From assembly GCF_026745355.1 (NCBI RefSeq), contig NC_079206.1, positions 12,182,779 through 12,246,778 of the forward strand: a DNA stretch of 64,000 nucleotides, read 5' to 3'. This document shows, one piece after another, positions 47,722 through 59,419 of this stretch. The stretch is from Beta vulgaris subsp. vulgaris. Taxonomy: Eukaryota; Streptophyta; Magnoliopsida; Caryophyllales; Amaranthaceae. The notes beneath the pieces were generated by a model. The model was given only the letters and a program-made list of their open reading frames with translations. It made no database searches and was not told the DNA's origin. Made by a program: the position numbers and the translations under genes. The number at the start of each line of letters is the position of its first letter. Position 1 is the first letter of the stretch.

Positions 47722-50115
47722 ATGCCTAAGAAAGAAGTGGGTGTTTTAGGGGAAAAAGAGGGTGATGTTCAAAAAAAGTCTAGAGATCTTTGTGAAGCAG
47801 AGTGGGTTACATTTTCAGAACAATCTGAGAATCATGATATTTATGTTTGTCCGGATGGAGTTGAATTGGCTGCATCTAGCTCAGTGAAACGTGACAAGGC
47901 AGAGTATGGAAATGAAGAGTTGCTGGAGATGGCAGTTGTCAACGCCAAACCCGCCAGGGCATTGAATAGTACTGGTATACTTGATTTAAAAGACCATACT
48001 GCTGGTATACAGCCTTGTTTACTTCGATATCACTCGATCCCTTTAAATCTTGTTCGGGAGGGACAGAGGTGTCCATCTCGAAAAAGAGTTTCTCCTGTTC
48101 ATGGTTTTCCTGCTGGCCGTGGGCGTAAAGTGCCTCGACTTAGTGAATCTCAGGAGAAGCCTTTGGGTCAACGTGAAACTGTATCCAACATCCACAAAAG
48201 AGTTCTGTTGAATGGTGTAAACCAAAGAGGAGAAGAGCCTAATGCTGATACTGCTGGTAAGGACAAGGAACTAGAAGTTCTTATTTCTGGAAAAAATAGG
48301 GATGTACTTGAAAATTCAGTTGAGTCGCACAAAGGTGTAAAGAAGATTATGCAAGCACCTTTGCTTAGCAAATCATCTGACGTCAAACAAGAAGAAAAAT
48401 TTGAAGGTAACAATGAGGAAAAACAGGGGAAGATAATGAAACAATCAGAAAATAATGGAAAAGAGAGTACATCTTTCGTCAAGGATATTAATAACAAGAA
48501 AAAGTCAACTGGATATTCCAGTAGCAACATGAAATGGCTAGAAAAAGGTAACTGTTCGCCTTATAAACGCGACAATCGTCGTAAAGTACGGGACACATTA
48601 CGCTTATTTCATACTGTTCTAAGGAAGCTAGTTCAAGCCAACGAAACAAAAAAAATGGGCCGAGTGGATGCTAGTATTCAGATAAATGCTGCCTTACAGA
48701 TCTTTAAGGATCATGGAAAGTATGTGAATACCAAAAAAAAGGTGGGGCCTGTACCGGGAGTAGAAGTAGGTGATCTTTTTAAATATCGTGTAGAGCTTGC
48801 AATTATTGGGCTTCATAAGCCACTACAAAGTGGTATAGACTTTGTCAAACTAGATGATGAGTATGTTGCAATAAGTGTTGTGGCTTCTGGACGTTACGAT
48901 AATGATGTGGGCAACTCTGATGTATTAATTTATGTTGGTCAAGGGGGGAATGTAGCGGGTGGATGCAAGTATCTTGAAGATCAGAAGCTTGAACGAGGGA
49001 ATCTAGCGCTAAAGAATAGCATTGATAAGAAGAATCCGGTGAGGGTTATCCGAGGCTTTAAAGAAAGGAAAATGTCCGGCGGGAAACGTACAACAACTCC
49101 GTCATATACTTATGATGGGCTGTACACTGTGAAAAAGTATTGGCGTGATACTGGGCCTCAAGGAAAGCTGATCTATAAGTTTGAGTTAAGAAGAGCCCCA
49201 AATCAGCCAGAGCTCATTAGGAAGAGAGTTAAGCAGTCAAATAAGTCTAAGAAATGGGAAGGTAGTTGTATAAATGATATTTCAAAAGGTAAAGAGCCCA
49301 CCCCAATTTGTGCTGTCAATACCATAGATAATGAAAAACCCCCGCCGTTTACATATATTACAGCGGTGATGTACCCTGACTGGTGTCGGCCAATACCTCC
49401 CAAGGGCTGTGATTGTAAGGACAGCTGTGCAGATTCGAAGCATTGTGCTTGTTCCCTCAAGAATGGAGGGAAGATCCCATACAATTACAGTGGGGCAATT
49501 GTTGAAGAAAAGTCTCTTGCATATGAATGTGGGCCTTCATGCAATTGTCCACCAACTTGTCACAATAGAGTAAGCCAACATGGTATTAAGCTTCCTCTTG
49601 AGATCTTCAAGACTGAATCCAAGGGGTGGGGCCTCAGATCTTTATCTTCTATTCCATCAGGTAGCTTTGTATGTGAGTACATAGGAGAGTTGCTTGATGA
49701 CAAGGAAGCCGAACAAAGAGTTGGCAATGATGAATATCTGTTTGATATTGGGCAAAACTACAGTGATCCCACTCTTCGTGAGGAGCTTTCTGCTCTCATG
49801 CCTGATAAGCCATCAAGTTGTCGTGATGTGGTAGAAAATGTTGGTTTTACCCTTGATGCAGGAATATATGGGAATGTTGGGAGGTTTATTAATCATAGCT
49901 GTTCTCCAAACCTCTTTGCGCAGAATGTCCTCTATGATCATGACGACAAGAGGATTCCTCATATAATGATGTTTGCTTGTGAGAATATACCTCCTCTGCA
50001 AGAACTTACTTACCATTACAATTATGCAATAGATCAGGTTTTCGATTTTGAGGGTAAAATCAAGAAAAAGAGTTGCCATTGTGGCTCATCAGAATGCAGT
50101 GGTCGGATGTATTAA
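47722..50115 (+). CDS. SUVH5/6-like: SUVH5/6-like histone H3K9 methyltransferase
   Basis: A single 797-codon frame without introns. The ATG at 47722 is the first after an in-frame TGA at 47659. Domains in order: an unstructured basic N-terminus (1-340); an SRA/YDG domain at about 341-495 ('PGVEVGDLFKYRVELAIIGL', 'SYTYDGLYTVKKYW'), which in this family binds methylated cytosine; a Cys-rich pre-SET at about 560-620 ('CDCKDSCADSKHCACS', 'CGPSCNCPPTCHNRV'); and SET at about 623-775 with 'GWGLRS', 'CEYIGEL' and 'NHSCSPN' (724-730), binding S-adenosylmethionine. Post-SET is 'CHCGSSECSGRMY' at the end. Length and lack of coding introns match SUVH5/SUVH6 rather than SUVH4. By family knowledge it would methylate histone H3 Lys9 in the nucleus and sustain non-CG DNA methylation. 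The SET block 'ELTYHYNY' (761-768) has His at 765 where Asp is usual. Activity is therefore likely but not certain. Confidence 0.95.
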   Translation: MPKKEVGVLGEKEGDVQKKSRDLCEAEWVTFSEQSENHDIYVCPDGVELAASSSVKRDKAEYGNEELLEMAVVNAKPARALNSTGILDLKDHTAGIQPCLLRYHSIPLNLVREGQRCPSRKRVSPVHGFPAGRGRKVPRLSESQEKPLGQRETVSNIHKRVLLNGVNQRGEEPNADTAGKDKELEVLISGKNRDVLENSVESHKGVKKIMQAPLLSKSSDVKQEEKFEGNNEEKQGKIMKQSENNGKESTSFVKDINNKKKSTGYSSSNMKWLEKGNCSPYKRDNRRKVRDTLRLFHTVLRKLVQANETKKMGRVDASIQINAALQIFKDHGKYVNTKKKVGPVPGVEVGDLFKYRVELAIIGLHKPLQSGIDFVKLDDEYVAISVVASGRYDNDVGNSDVLIYVGQGGNVAGGCKYLEDQKLERGNLALKNSIDKKNPVRVIRGFKERKMSGGKRTTTPSYTYDGLYTVKKYWRDTGPQGKLIYKFELRRAPNQPELIRKRVKQSNKSKKWEGSCINDISKGKEPTPICAVNTIDNEKPPPFTYITAVMYPDWCRPIPPKGCDCKDSCADSKHCACSLKNGGKIPYNYSGAIVEEKSLAYECGPSCNCPPTCHNRVSQHGIKLPLEIFKTESKGWGLRSLSSIPSGSFVCEYIGELLDDKEAEQRVGNDEYLFDIGQNYSDPTLREELSALMPDKPSSCRDVVENVGFTLDAGIYGNVGRFINHSCSPNLFAQNVLYDHDDKRIPHIMMFACENIPPLQELTYHYNYAIDQVFDFEGKIKKKSCHCGSSECSGRMY

Positions 50116-52880
50116 TGGACTTCAGCTACTTGCCTGATATGTAAGTCTTCTTAAAGATGCGGGTTATGTTTATAATCTAATTTTGCATCTTTGCTTCATT
50201 GCTTTTGGTGAAAGTGGCAATTTTTAAGTGTGAAGGACACGTTTGTCTTTTTATTTATTTATTTTATTTTTCAGATCAACAATATTTTTAATATTTCATG
50301 TGTTCTGTGTCTCTTGTGTGGCTCCAACTATCTGAATATCACTACTCATAATGTCTCAAGCTCAATCAAGTGTCATGCTTGAAAATGTGGTTGTTCTTTG
50401 TACATGTACGACAGGTGCATTTATGGGGGTGAGGTAGATTTTGGGTGACTCTTGCGGCCAATCAGATGGTCCAAAGGGCAGAAATTATTTGCTAGACATT
50501 GACAAAGCAACAAATGAAGTGGGAAGGATTTGGATACACCCAAAGATTTTTGTTAGATTGATTTTGAGGGGATTCAAGAGGTCGATTCCGTTTTTCCTTT
50601 ATCTTCTTTTTGACCTTGGTAGCTGATTCGAGCAGTCTCTTTGGGTAATGGTGCTGGTAAATATGGGTGCATTGTAGGGTTTCAGTAGGGTGGTTGGGGA
50701 GTTTGGGAGGGTTGTGGGTCCATGTTGCCTCTGCTATCTATACTCAATCTTGTGCATTAGTACATTAACCTCCAATGATGATCTTTCTTTTCCTTGGGTT
50801 TTGGAGGTGATTAAATTTCAGGGTTTATATGGCTCAGCTGATTATGGGATTAAAGTTAAGCGCCTCTTCACTAACTTGTGATCGTAAGGACCGTGTGTTT
50901 GCAGCAAACAGATCTTAGATGTTGCATCATGTCTCATTGTGAACTGATATATTGAACTAATTACATTTCATCGTTGTTAATCAAGTCTTTCACAATAGTC
51001 TTAGGCTAATATACGTTGTAGTAGCTTATCAAATGTGTGGCTTTAAACATTTGTAGTGACTATTATAATTGTTTACACTGTATTTTAGTGGTTTATCATG
51101 CATATTACTATTGAAGGATGCGGAAAGGTGATAATAAGAGTATAAGCCCCATGTTACTGAATTTCTGAGTTATAAGGCACGATGCACCTATGCAATGGAT
51201 GATCTTTATTTAATTCCATGTCACGCTTCCACTTATCTCCTAGTTCCTTTAGGTTTTAAATCTAGGTGAAGCTCTTATGGAAGTTGTGGGTTGAGGGAAC
51301 TTCAAAGCCTGCTTGACAGGTGAAAGAAAGCTACGAGGAAGTAAGGAGTTGCCTGTGAACTGAACTATGAGGAAGTTTTAGGAAGGGAGGGACCATCTCA
51401 TTAAGTAGGATTTAGTTCATGGAGGAGGATGGTGTGGCTTTTCAGAGCTCTTCCCAATTGCTAACTGACTTATTACAGTGGGAATTTTGGGGAGTTGGGA
51501 GGGAAAATAATGGTTTTCTTTTTTTCAAAAGAGTTGATTAGTTATAACAAGTAACTATTGGGAACTTTGAGTTCCTCAGCCTTTCAGGAGCGGAAAAAAC
51601 AATTCTTTGCAATTCTCTCTTGAAGTTGAATGCCATTAGCCATGGGACTTGGAAATCCATGGTCGTTAGAAACGTTTGTTGTTGCAAGTGTTCCTGGCTT
51701 TTACTTTAGTTTCCTATTTCGCTAATTCCCCAGAACTATGATCGGAAATGTGTGAAAAATTGTACGAATCTGGGTAGTGAACTCATTTCACACACCAAAG
51801 TGTACAGCAAATCATGAAACACATGCATAAAGCATTTTCTGTAAGTGGAGTGCTTTCTCGTTTTGTAAATAAATAGTAGTAATGTTACTGCTATTAGGAA
51901 ATAAATTATGCTGGAATATTAACTTCTAAAAGATATGTAGGGTTCAATAATCTGCATTGTTGCCTCATTCAACGTAGAGTTAGATCCTATCTTAGGAATT
52001 GGGATAGAAGGGCATACTCACAAATGAAAGAAGGCCTTGCTTGTTGCTTCATCTTCGATGTAGTTGCATCTTCACGTTGTTGGCACTTAAGATGATTTAT
52101 ACATGTTTTATTAAGAGAATACATTGATAATTTTGGGCTAGACCGAGGTTTTTTCGATACCAGTTGGTCTCTGAAATTATATTGCTGCCACTTGCATATA
52201 AGACTAAGTGTTAATATTTTTCCTATGTTTTCCGTTCTTCTTTGAATGTGATCTTCTGGATTGTGTACCAACTCAAATTACTTTGCTGTGCTAATTGTTA
52301 TATTTTCCGAGTCTTTCCTTGGATCATTAGTTTACGACATTGATCCATTATCTAATTTTGTACTTCTATTCTATGAACTTTTTTACCCATACATGTTCTC
52401 CATTGCTCAAATGTTACTTTTCCTCTGTAATGTATGCAGATAAAATGACTTGTAAAATTCTATAACAAGTCACGGGATATGGAATATAGCAAGAACAATC
52501 GAGACGTGCACAGAAGAGCGCATTGAAATCATCCTGGTTTAGGATTAGCAGCACATATTTTCCTGTGTTTAGAGTTGTAAATTATCATTCAAAGTTGAAC
52601 GAGTCTGTAGACTGTAATTGATTAGTTGGTATCATTTTTGTTACTTGTTTTTAGCATAGCTGAATCTTGGAATCGCCAGCGAGGGTGTTGAAGGCAAATC
52701 CATCAAGCTTGTAAATAATGGGCGGCGAAATTGTAATTTTAGTTCACTTTCCAGTTAGTTTTCTGGTAGGAGTTTATTCCAGTTATCACTGTTATGTGCA
52801 GCAAACTGCAATTCTGCAGAGGGAGGCATATTTTCGTTTGGAAGATTAAGTATAATTACTAATTAGTCATCTAGTTGTAG
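50116..52880 (+). other. 3' UTR / downstream region of the SUVH gene
   Basis: GTAAGTC at 50141, just after the stop, and an acceptor-like TATGCAG at 52440 could bound an intron in the 3' UTR, but this is only a reading of splice-like words. Short frames (50441-50626, 50690-50881, 51987-52271) have no recognisable similarity. Confidence 0.35.
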
Positions 52881-52881
52881 A

Positions 52882-53376
52882 TAGGGGTGTAAGTGGATTG
52901 GACTTTGTCAAATTCAATCTAGTTCAAAGTTTTTTGGACTCGAGAAATTGAGTCTAAGTCTATTCCGATAATTTTTTTTGAGTCTAATCTAATCGAGTCT
53001 GATTATATTTCCTTGAGTTTGATTATTATATTTTTTTTTTCGGTTCAGATTTAATGATTCACAATGTTTTCTTATAATTGAATCTGAAAAATTAAGCCCA
53101 TTATATCCATTTCATAGAATATGTCACATACATTTTTTATATTGCATATATAATATAAAATATATATACATTATATATATAAATATCAAATATATTTTAT
53201 ATATCAAAATATTTTTGGATTGGATTGAATTTATTGGATTCAAAGGGGAGAGTTCAAATCCAGTTCAGAAATATTTGGACTCGAAAATTTTAGTCCAAAA
53301 AAGTTTCAATGCAGTCCGACAAATTTGGATTGGACTGGATGAAATTTGGATTTTTTGCAATTTGCTTACACCCCTA
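52882..53376. mobile_element. Small hAT-like element
   Basis: TAGGGGTGTAAGTGGATTG at the left pairs with the right end GCTTACACCCCTA. The flanking 8-mers GTTGTAGA and ATTATAGA agree at six of eight positions, an aged hAT-size duplication. The inside is rich in 'TTGGATT' words. Confidence 0.65.
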
Positions 53377-53384
53377 ATTATAGA

Positions 53385-54655
53385 GGTGGCCAATGGGGTT
53401 CATTGGTTGGATCATGGGTAATATTTTGTTAGGGTAATGGCTCAATTTGGTTAGATCACTTGAGTTATATGCCCACTTGGACTGGTTGCTGCATGGTCTG
53501 GTCCTAATTACCATACACTAGCCCATGCTGTTTTGTGAACTGGTCCAGTCCGGCAGATGACTGGCCACCTAATGGATGTTTTGTGTTTCTTATACTACTT
53601 CTATTTTTTATCAGTTGCAACAAACGTTTTTTTACACAAATATCAAGGAAATGTTTTTTTTACAAATATCTAGGAAATACTTTTTTTTTGTTTTTTTACA
53701 CATGCTATATAGAGAACGTGTGGGTTTTTAATAAAGATAGAGAGAGAAAGTACGGGATCACCACTTTTTGAATAAAAAAACATATATTAAGAAAAAATAT
53801 GGGTATTTTAAAAGAAAAGGGATCATCAATTTTTTAATAGTATTTTAAGATTTTTATGATGACAATGGACCCATTTATGGTAGGTAACATCTATTATGAC
53901 ATTTTCATTTAAGAGAAATGTAACATCTATAGGAAAACGGAGCAAGTAGGAGATAGAGTAAAATTTGACCTAATTGTTGATATTTTTTGCATGTAGTGTA
54001 GTTAAAGTGAGAATAAATTTTCAAATTGCCCCAAAAACTTTACCAAAAAAGGTCCAAATAAAAACAAATATAATAAAATTGTTGCAACTAAGAAAATAGA
54101 AAAAGTATTTATGTAGGATAATGCTCTAATTGAGTGTAATACTTTTTGCACCAACATATTCGTGTACTTCTCATGTCTTCTTAAGGAGCCAAGGAGGGTT
54201 TCTTACTTTAAAGTTGATAAATGCTATCATGTGTCACCATTTATTTCTTCCTAACTTTGTTTGTTTAAGTATTATGGTTTTTTTGCTTTCCTTCCTGGGC
54301 TCCTGTGTATGAGTATAGCCACAACAGTGTAATGATAGAGTTTCGTATACTATCTTTATTGCAATTTGTGAGACATTTCATCTCGAGAGTCAGGTGGTTT
54401 TGTAAGTGATCGTCTACTTTTAATTTAAAATTAAGAGGGGTTTAAGCTCAATAGTAAAAAGAGTAGTGACTAGTTTATTCTATTTAGTAACCAATTTAAT
54501 TTATTTAATGACTAATTTTGACCATTCAATAATCACATTCTTTATATATAGTGACTAGTTTAATCGATTTAGTGACTAGTTTAATCCATTCGGTAAGACT
54601 ATCGGGTTATTTTAAAAATTATTTGCTTTAGTTCAAAATTCAAAGGGTAATTTTA
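53385..54655. other. AT-rich intergenic DNA
   Basis: I see no gene. A decayed mariner-type end may lie at about 53930 (GGAAAACGGAGCAAG). Confidence 0.4.
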
Positions 54656-54955
54656 CTAAAACTACTTGAAATGTGTTTGTATAACATCCTTTTTCGATTG
54701 GATATGACCCCGACTATTCCCGAAGCCTGCCAATTAGTTAACCATAGACATATTTTAGTTAACGGCCAAATAGTAGATATACCAAGTTATCGTTGCAAAT
54801 TCCAAGATACTATTATTGCGAAGGATGAACAAAAATCTCGATCTCTAATTCAATATTCTCTTGATTCACCCCCTCCCCGCGAGGAATTGCCCAAATATTT
54901 GACTCGTAACCCATTCGTATATAAAAGATTAGTCAATCAAATAATAGATAGAAGA
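54656..54955 (+). pseudogene. rps4: Nuclear copy of plastid rps4 (3' part)
   Basis: The frame reads '[20 protein letters not shown]', '[20 protein letters not shown]' and '[20 protein letters not shown]', the C-terminal S4 RNA-binding part of plastid ribosomal protein S4, ending at 'LVNQIID'. The plastid gene's 5' half and last codons are absent and several residues are changed, so this is a nuclear plastid insertion (NUPT). The frame remains open from the ATG at 54671 to 55138, adding about 60 codons of non-plastid sequence. Without a transit peptide or promoter evidence I treat it as a pseudogene. Confidence 0.88.
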
Positions 54956-55740
54956 TATGAGACAACTAGGATGGTGCGAGATGTCAAGGATAATGTTCGG
55001 GTAATCAAAAGTGAGATGGAAGGGCTTGTTAGGTCGTTAGAAGAACATAGGCTTAGACCGTTAAATGTAATAATTTGTGCTAAGTGTATAGTAACTCAAT
55101 TTTTTTTATTGAAGCACAAAAAAGGACTTAACGGATAAATCAAAATTAGCAATGCCTTTATGCCAACATCTCACTATTATTAAGGGTAAGTAATATATAT
55201 ACTATTTATTACCTAAAATTATTGGTTGACATATAAATGAAATTAAATCCCGACTCTTAATTACATTTCCCCAAAGTTTTTCAAACCGTGTAATATCCAC
55301 TTCAACATAGCAAAATAGGATCCCCCTCCCTCCCCCTCTTTTGACTTTTGAGGTTAGCAAAATAGGAGGCATAGAATGATCTGCAACACACTAGAAGCAA
55401 TAGCAAACACTGGTGGTAGGGGCCAACTTTCGCTGAATTATTTGTGTGTTGGGAGCTACTATTACTCCATTAATCCATTTTCTAAATACATGCAAGTAGG
55501 CAACATTAATCATAATTCATCTACCGACTTTGTCCCATATCATCTCACAAATGTACAAGCAAAGATATAGTCAAGTGTCGTCTTATTTGAATTATCTTAA
55601 GGATTCTTTAACTAGAATAATACAAACTTTTCGTCGGCTCGTTATGAATTATGATACAAACTTTTGATTATTATGTAATATAATAAACTTTACTTCAAAA
55701 TTCCTAAAGTAGGTTAATGTGACTTGCTATAAAACATGTA
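54956..55740. other. Intergenic DNA
   Basis: The tail of the open frame from the rps4 fragment ends at 55138. The 64-codon frame at 55376-55570 is unsupported. Confidence 0.4.
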
Positions 55741-57065
55741 ATAAAAAAAGGAAAAACTATTTTAAATAAGTTAACCTTTGCGCGTTTTTCTTAAAATAAG
55801 TCAACCTTTCGATTAACAATGAATAAGTTAACCAAAGGTTGACTTATTAAAAACAACTTTTCCATAAAAAAATTCTCTTGCTTTATCCTCTCCTTCCCCC
55901 AACCAACTGAAATCCCACCCTTATCCTACCTCACCCTTACCGGCTCACTCCCACCCTTCCCCCCCCCCCTCTCCCCAAAAGATGAAACCACCATCACCAG
56001 TCACCACCCCTTCCCCCATCACGAAACCACCCTCCTAGCTAGGGATGGAAATGGATCGGGTTCGAGGCAAGTGAAACTTCACCCGCATCCATCCATTGCC
56101 CGCATAAGCTATCACCCGCATCCATCCATCCGTTATCCACCGGTTGAACGGGTGGGTCGGTGGTTAGCGGGTTGGAGATATATTAGAACTTTTACAGGAA
56201 AATATGCCATAAGAAACATACTTATGAAAATTTTCAACTAAAAATTTTATAAAGTAAGTAAATAAACATGGGTAATTGATAATATGGATGATGGATGGGT
56301 GTTAAGCACATGATAGGTCGGGTGGCGGATGAAAAAAATCCCACCCGCATCCGACCCGAATATGTCACCCGCTTCACCCGCCACTCGCTTTTCATCCCAT
56401 TATTTTAGGTTTTCTTGAATAAAATCGGGTTAAGTGGATGATGGATGATCCACCATCCATTTCCATCCCTAATCCCAGCCATGAAACCACCCCCGCCGGC
56501 CCCCTGCTCCCCGCACCAACACCGAGGCGTAAGCACCTCTACGCACCAGCCAACACCACACTACAGCGACCCAGAGCACCCCCTCCATCTTCTGCCCTTG
56601 CTGGCCTCCTGCTCCGCCTCCCACCATGAGCCTTTCCCCGCTCATGTAGTCCTCCTACCCATTCTGTTTCACGTATCCGACACTCTTCTTATCAGTCCTC
56701 AGTCTTCTCTTTCCTCATTTTTCCTTCCATTAAAGAGAGAGAGAGAGGGACAGACACGAAAGAGTGAGTGAAGCTACGAGGGAAGAGAAAGTGGTATCGA
56801 GGGGGTTCGTAGGTAGGGGAGGCCATAGGGGCTGCATAAGGCTAGGGGTGGGGGTGGGGGTGGGGATGGGGGAGCAAGAGTAGAAAGTTAAAAAAGGAAA
56901 AAAGTTCTTTTTTTGTTTTCCAAATTTAAATAAAAATTTTAAAAAACAACCAAAAAAATAATGACAAGTGTCCTAGTGAAAATCATGTCAGCTTGTTTAC
57001 CTCCTACAACAAGTTAATAACCTGTATCAACCTACTGGGGAATTTTTTTAAAAAAGTTTGTTATA
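55741..57065. mobile_element. Probable foldback DNA element, C-rich then G-rich
   Basis: The strand composition is C-rich at 55870-56035 and 56465-56640, and G-rich at 56780-56880. This is the same asymmetric plan as the two MULEs at 1341 and 7053. The left part repeats 'AAATAAGTTAACCTTTG' in both orientations (55765 and 55830). I cannot define termini or a target duplication. Confidence 0.4.
56040..56471. mobile_element. Small hAT-like element
   Basis: Left TAGGGATGGAAATGGATCGG pairs with the right end CCATTTCCATCCCTA. Flanking 8-mers CTCCTAGC and ATCCCAGC agree at six of eight positions. The inside repeats 'CACCCGCATCCATCC' words. Confidence 0.7.
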
Positions 57066-57925
57066 TTACATGATAATCAAAAGTTTGTATTATTGCAAGC
57101 AAACGACCAAATGTTTGTATTATTGTAGTTAAACAATTCTTATCTTAATGCATATATACTTTCATATATCAACTTTCTATAAATGAACTTATATAATTAA
57201 ATATATGAAGAAACAAAGTAGTACATAGCGTGTAAGCAAATTATGTTGCATGTATTTAGAAACGGAGAAAGTATTTTCCCTGCTTTAATTTGTATTCAAG
57301 GATTCCCTTATACAAAAAGTTTGAAATATTCCACGGAGTATTACTTTGATAGGAAAACTTTGTCAGAAACTACCTTATAAATAAATTATTGTGACAAATT
57401 ATAGTATATATGACCTTTTGTTGAAGGTAAAAAAGCTTGAATAAATCAAGTAACTCATCACACCCAAAGATAACCTAAACCAACCCTGATCATAAACAGA
57501 ATTTACTAGTCCAATTGATTGTATAAATCAATCACAAAAGAACTATGAAAGCTAAAAAACTGCTACGTAGTAATTCTTGAAGTCTAAGATCTCAATGTTG
57601 GATCTCAAATATAATAAAAGTGTCTGATGTCAAATCATGAGATTTTCTTTAATAGAGCTAAGCAATATGGACATAATTAGTTAAATAGTGGGAGAAAGGT
57701 TATCATTGTTCTCCTTCATACAATTCATCTCCCTTAATGAAAACACTACCACACAAAAAAAGCTCAACCACCTAACTCAACTATTAACCTTATGCACTAT
57801 AGCCTAACGCATTATAAATATTGGTACCCTAAAGTTACCACCTAAGTTTTTTCTATTCAAAAATCCATTTCCTATATTTTTTTTATTATCATATTATTAA
57901 GACTATATTATAAGTTCAGAAGAAT
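57066..57925 (+). promoter_or_regulatory. Upstream region of the expansin-like gene
   Basis: This is AT-rich with a TATA-like ACTATATTATAAG at 57902-57914, which is very close to the ATG, so the true start of transcription is uncertain. No other gene is seen. Confidence 0.35.
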
Positions 57926-58058
57926 ATGGGTTCCATACTTAAATATGCTCTTTTTCTTGTGCTAGTACTCTTGCCTGCATTAATATGTTGCTTAGAAGAG
58001 CCCATCTTCCACTCGAAAGCAACCTATTATTATGCTACTGATGGGCTTGGAACTCCAA
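57926..58058 (+). CDS. EXLB: Expansin-like B, exon 1 (partial gene)
   Basis: The exon encodes an N-terminal signal peptide (MGSILKYALFLVLVLLPALI...) followed by 'SKATYYYATDGLGTP', the start of the expansin double-psi barrel domain. The donor GTATGTTT follows codon phase 1 at 58059. Spliced to exon 2 it gives 'GLGTPKGGCAYGEYGRT'. Expansin-like B proteins are secreted to the cell wall; their biochemical role is less clear than that of true expansins. Confidence 0.85.
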
Positions 58059-58634
58059 GTATGTTTATCATATTATTATTTGCTTTATATTATTATGTTA
58101 CTCACTTTGTCCAGAATTAATTACCACGTTCAAAGTTTAACTCAAACTACAAATATGGTAATCTAAATCTCGACGAAGCTAGCTATATATTATTTTAAAT
58201 CAATGTCTTTATTGTTACAAGCTAGTTAGTCGTCCCTATGTGACATGAAAAAGACCGATTTTTCGGATACAAAAATGTCAAGATGAAAAATCTTAGGTTC
58301 CATCAACTTTTGGACCTCATTATTAGTACCAAAATGATTGGGGTTTCGAAAATGTAATTAAACATTTTGAAAATACGAAATTTCATATTAAATTCTACTA
58401 TTTATTTATTTTTAGTTGTAGTGTGTTGTTGACCCACTGAGTACGTAGCAGATATGTTTTTCATCATAGGCATGTGTGCTTTATATATAGACTAGTCCAG
58501 TAGTCCTTTATTAAGAATAGTCTAAATTTTTCAATTTGCATAATTACTAATGTTTGTAGTAAGTTAATATGATCATTTAATCAACTCGTATTCTAAGAAG
58601 TTGATTTTTCTTGACTATGTGCCTGAAAAATTAG

Positions 58635-58747
58635 AGGGAGGATGTGCATATGGTGAATATGGAAGAACTATAAATGATGGAGATGTAGCTCTTGTTACTT
58701 CCTCTAAACTTTACAAGGGCGGAGCTAGCTGTGGTGCATGTTACAAG
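58635..58747 (+). CDS. EXLB: Expansin-like B, exon 2 (partial gene)
   Basis: The acceptor AAATTAG ends at 58634 and the donor GTATTC starts at 58748. The exon reads 'GGCAYGEYGRTINDGDVALV' then 'SKLYKGGASCGACYK', the Cys-rich barrel block of the family; the phase fits exon 1. The following exons (barrel end and C-terminal CBM63-like domain) are not found up to the window end. The next 2.4 kb hold a SINE and several Helitrons. Either the gene is a 5' fragment or its next intron is very long. Confidence 0.85.
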
Positions 58748-59185
58748 GTATTCTTAAACTGTTCCTATAAGGAAACTCTTGTACGTTATCGTTTTTAATT
58801 TGTTTCCAATTTCTAATAATTTAAAATTAAAAGCAGAATCATGGCAAAAAAAGTTTTAGTTGTTCTTGTTGACAATTTTACAAATAAGCAATGAATATTT
58901 TGGGTATAATAATTACTTTTGAGTATAAATTTTAACAACTCTTCATATAAAAAAAGGAAAGTAAGAGTGATATCTAATTAAATAGGCAATGTAGAAATTT
59001 ATTTTTTTTGTCCATCGATTTTATTTTTGGGTTAATAAGTTCCCATTCCTTTTATTCAAATCAATTGTCTTTATGATATATGGTCTTGAAATTAATTTTT
59101 TTTTATGAAGGTTATGATTATGACGTAAAATCTCAACGAACACTTTGTATAACTGTCGGATCATTTTCATGCATTAATTTGATTG
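58748..59185. other. AT-rich DNA, intron or downstream of the EXLB fragment
   Basis: No exon-like sequence is seen. Confidence 0.4.
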
Positions 59186-59202
59186 TGGATAGGACTTCCA
59201 TT

Positions 59203-59419
59203 TTTTTTTTTTTTTATTATTATTAGGAAATTAAGTCAGCCCAAGGGCTAACCCCTACCAAGGCTACTAGCCTTGTAGGAACTACCAGCATATTGGCTGG
59301 TAAAGCATGCAAAGCATGCTAAGGAAATATCCCAACATAATGCTGGGGGGTGAGGATCGAACCTCTGACCTCAGAGACCAGAGGGGAGTGCTCTACCACA
59401 TGAGCTAGCTCCTCATCCT
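59203..59419 (-). mobile_element. tRNA-derived SINE
   Basis: On the minus strand the head contains an A box (TAGCTCATGTGG) and a B box (GGTTCGATCC) of RNA polymerase III promoters, spaced as in a tRNA. The 3' end is an AATAATAATAAAA... tail. The 17-bp duplication TGGATAGGACTTCCATT (59186-59202 and 59420-59436) proves insertion by retroposition. It would be mobilised by a LINE. Confidence 0.92.

Noticed and set aside
55376..55570. 64-codon frame after the rps4 fragment
   Set aside because: No recognisable domain, no splice or promoter context.
59343..59415. tRNA gene on the minus strand
   Set aside because: A and B boxes are present, but the segment is the head of a 217-bp unit with an A-rich tail and a 17-bp target duplication, so it is a SINE.
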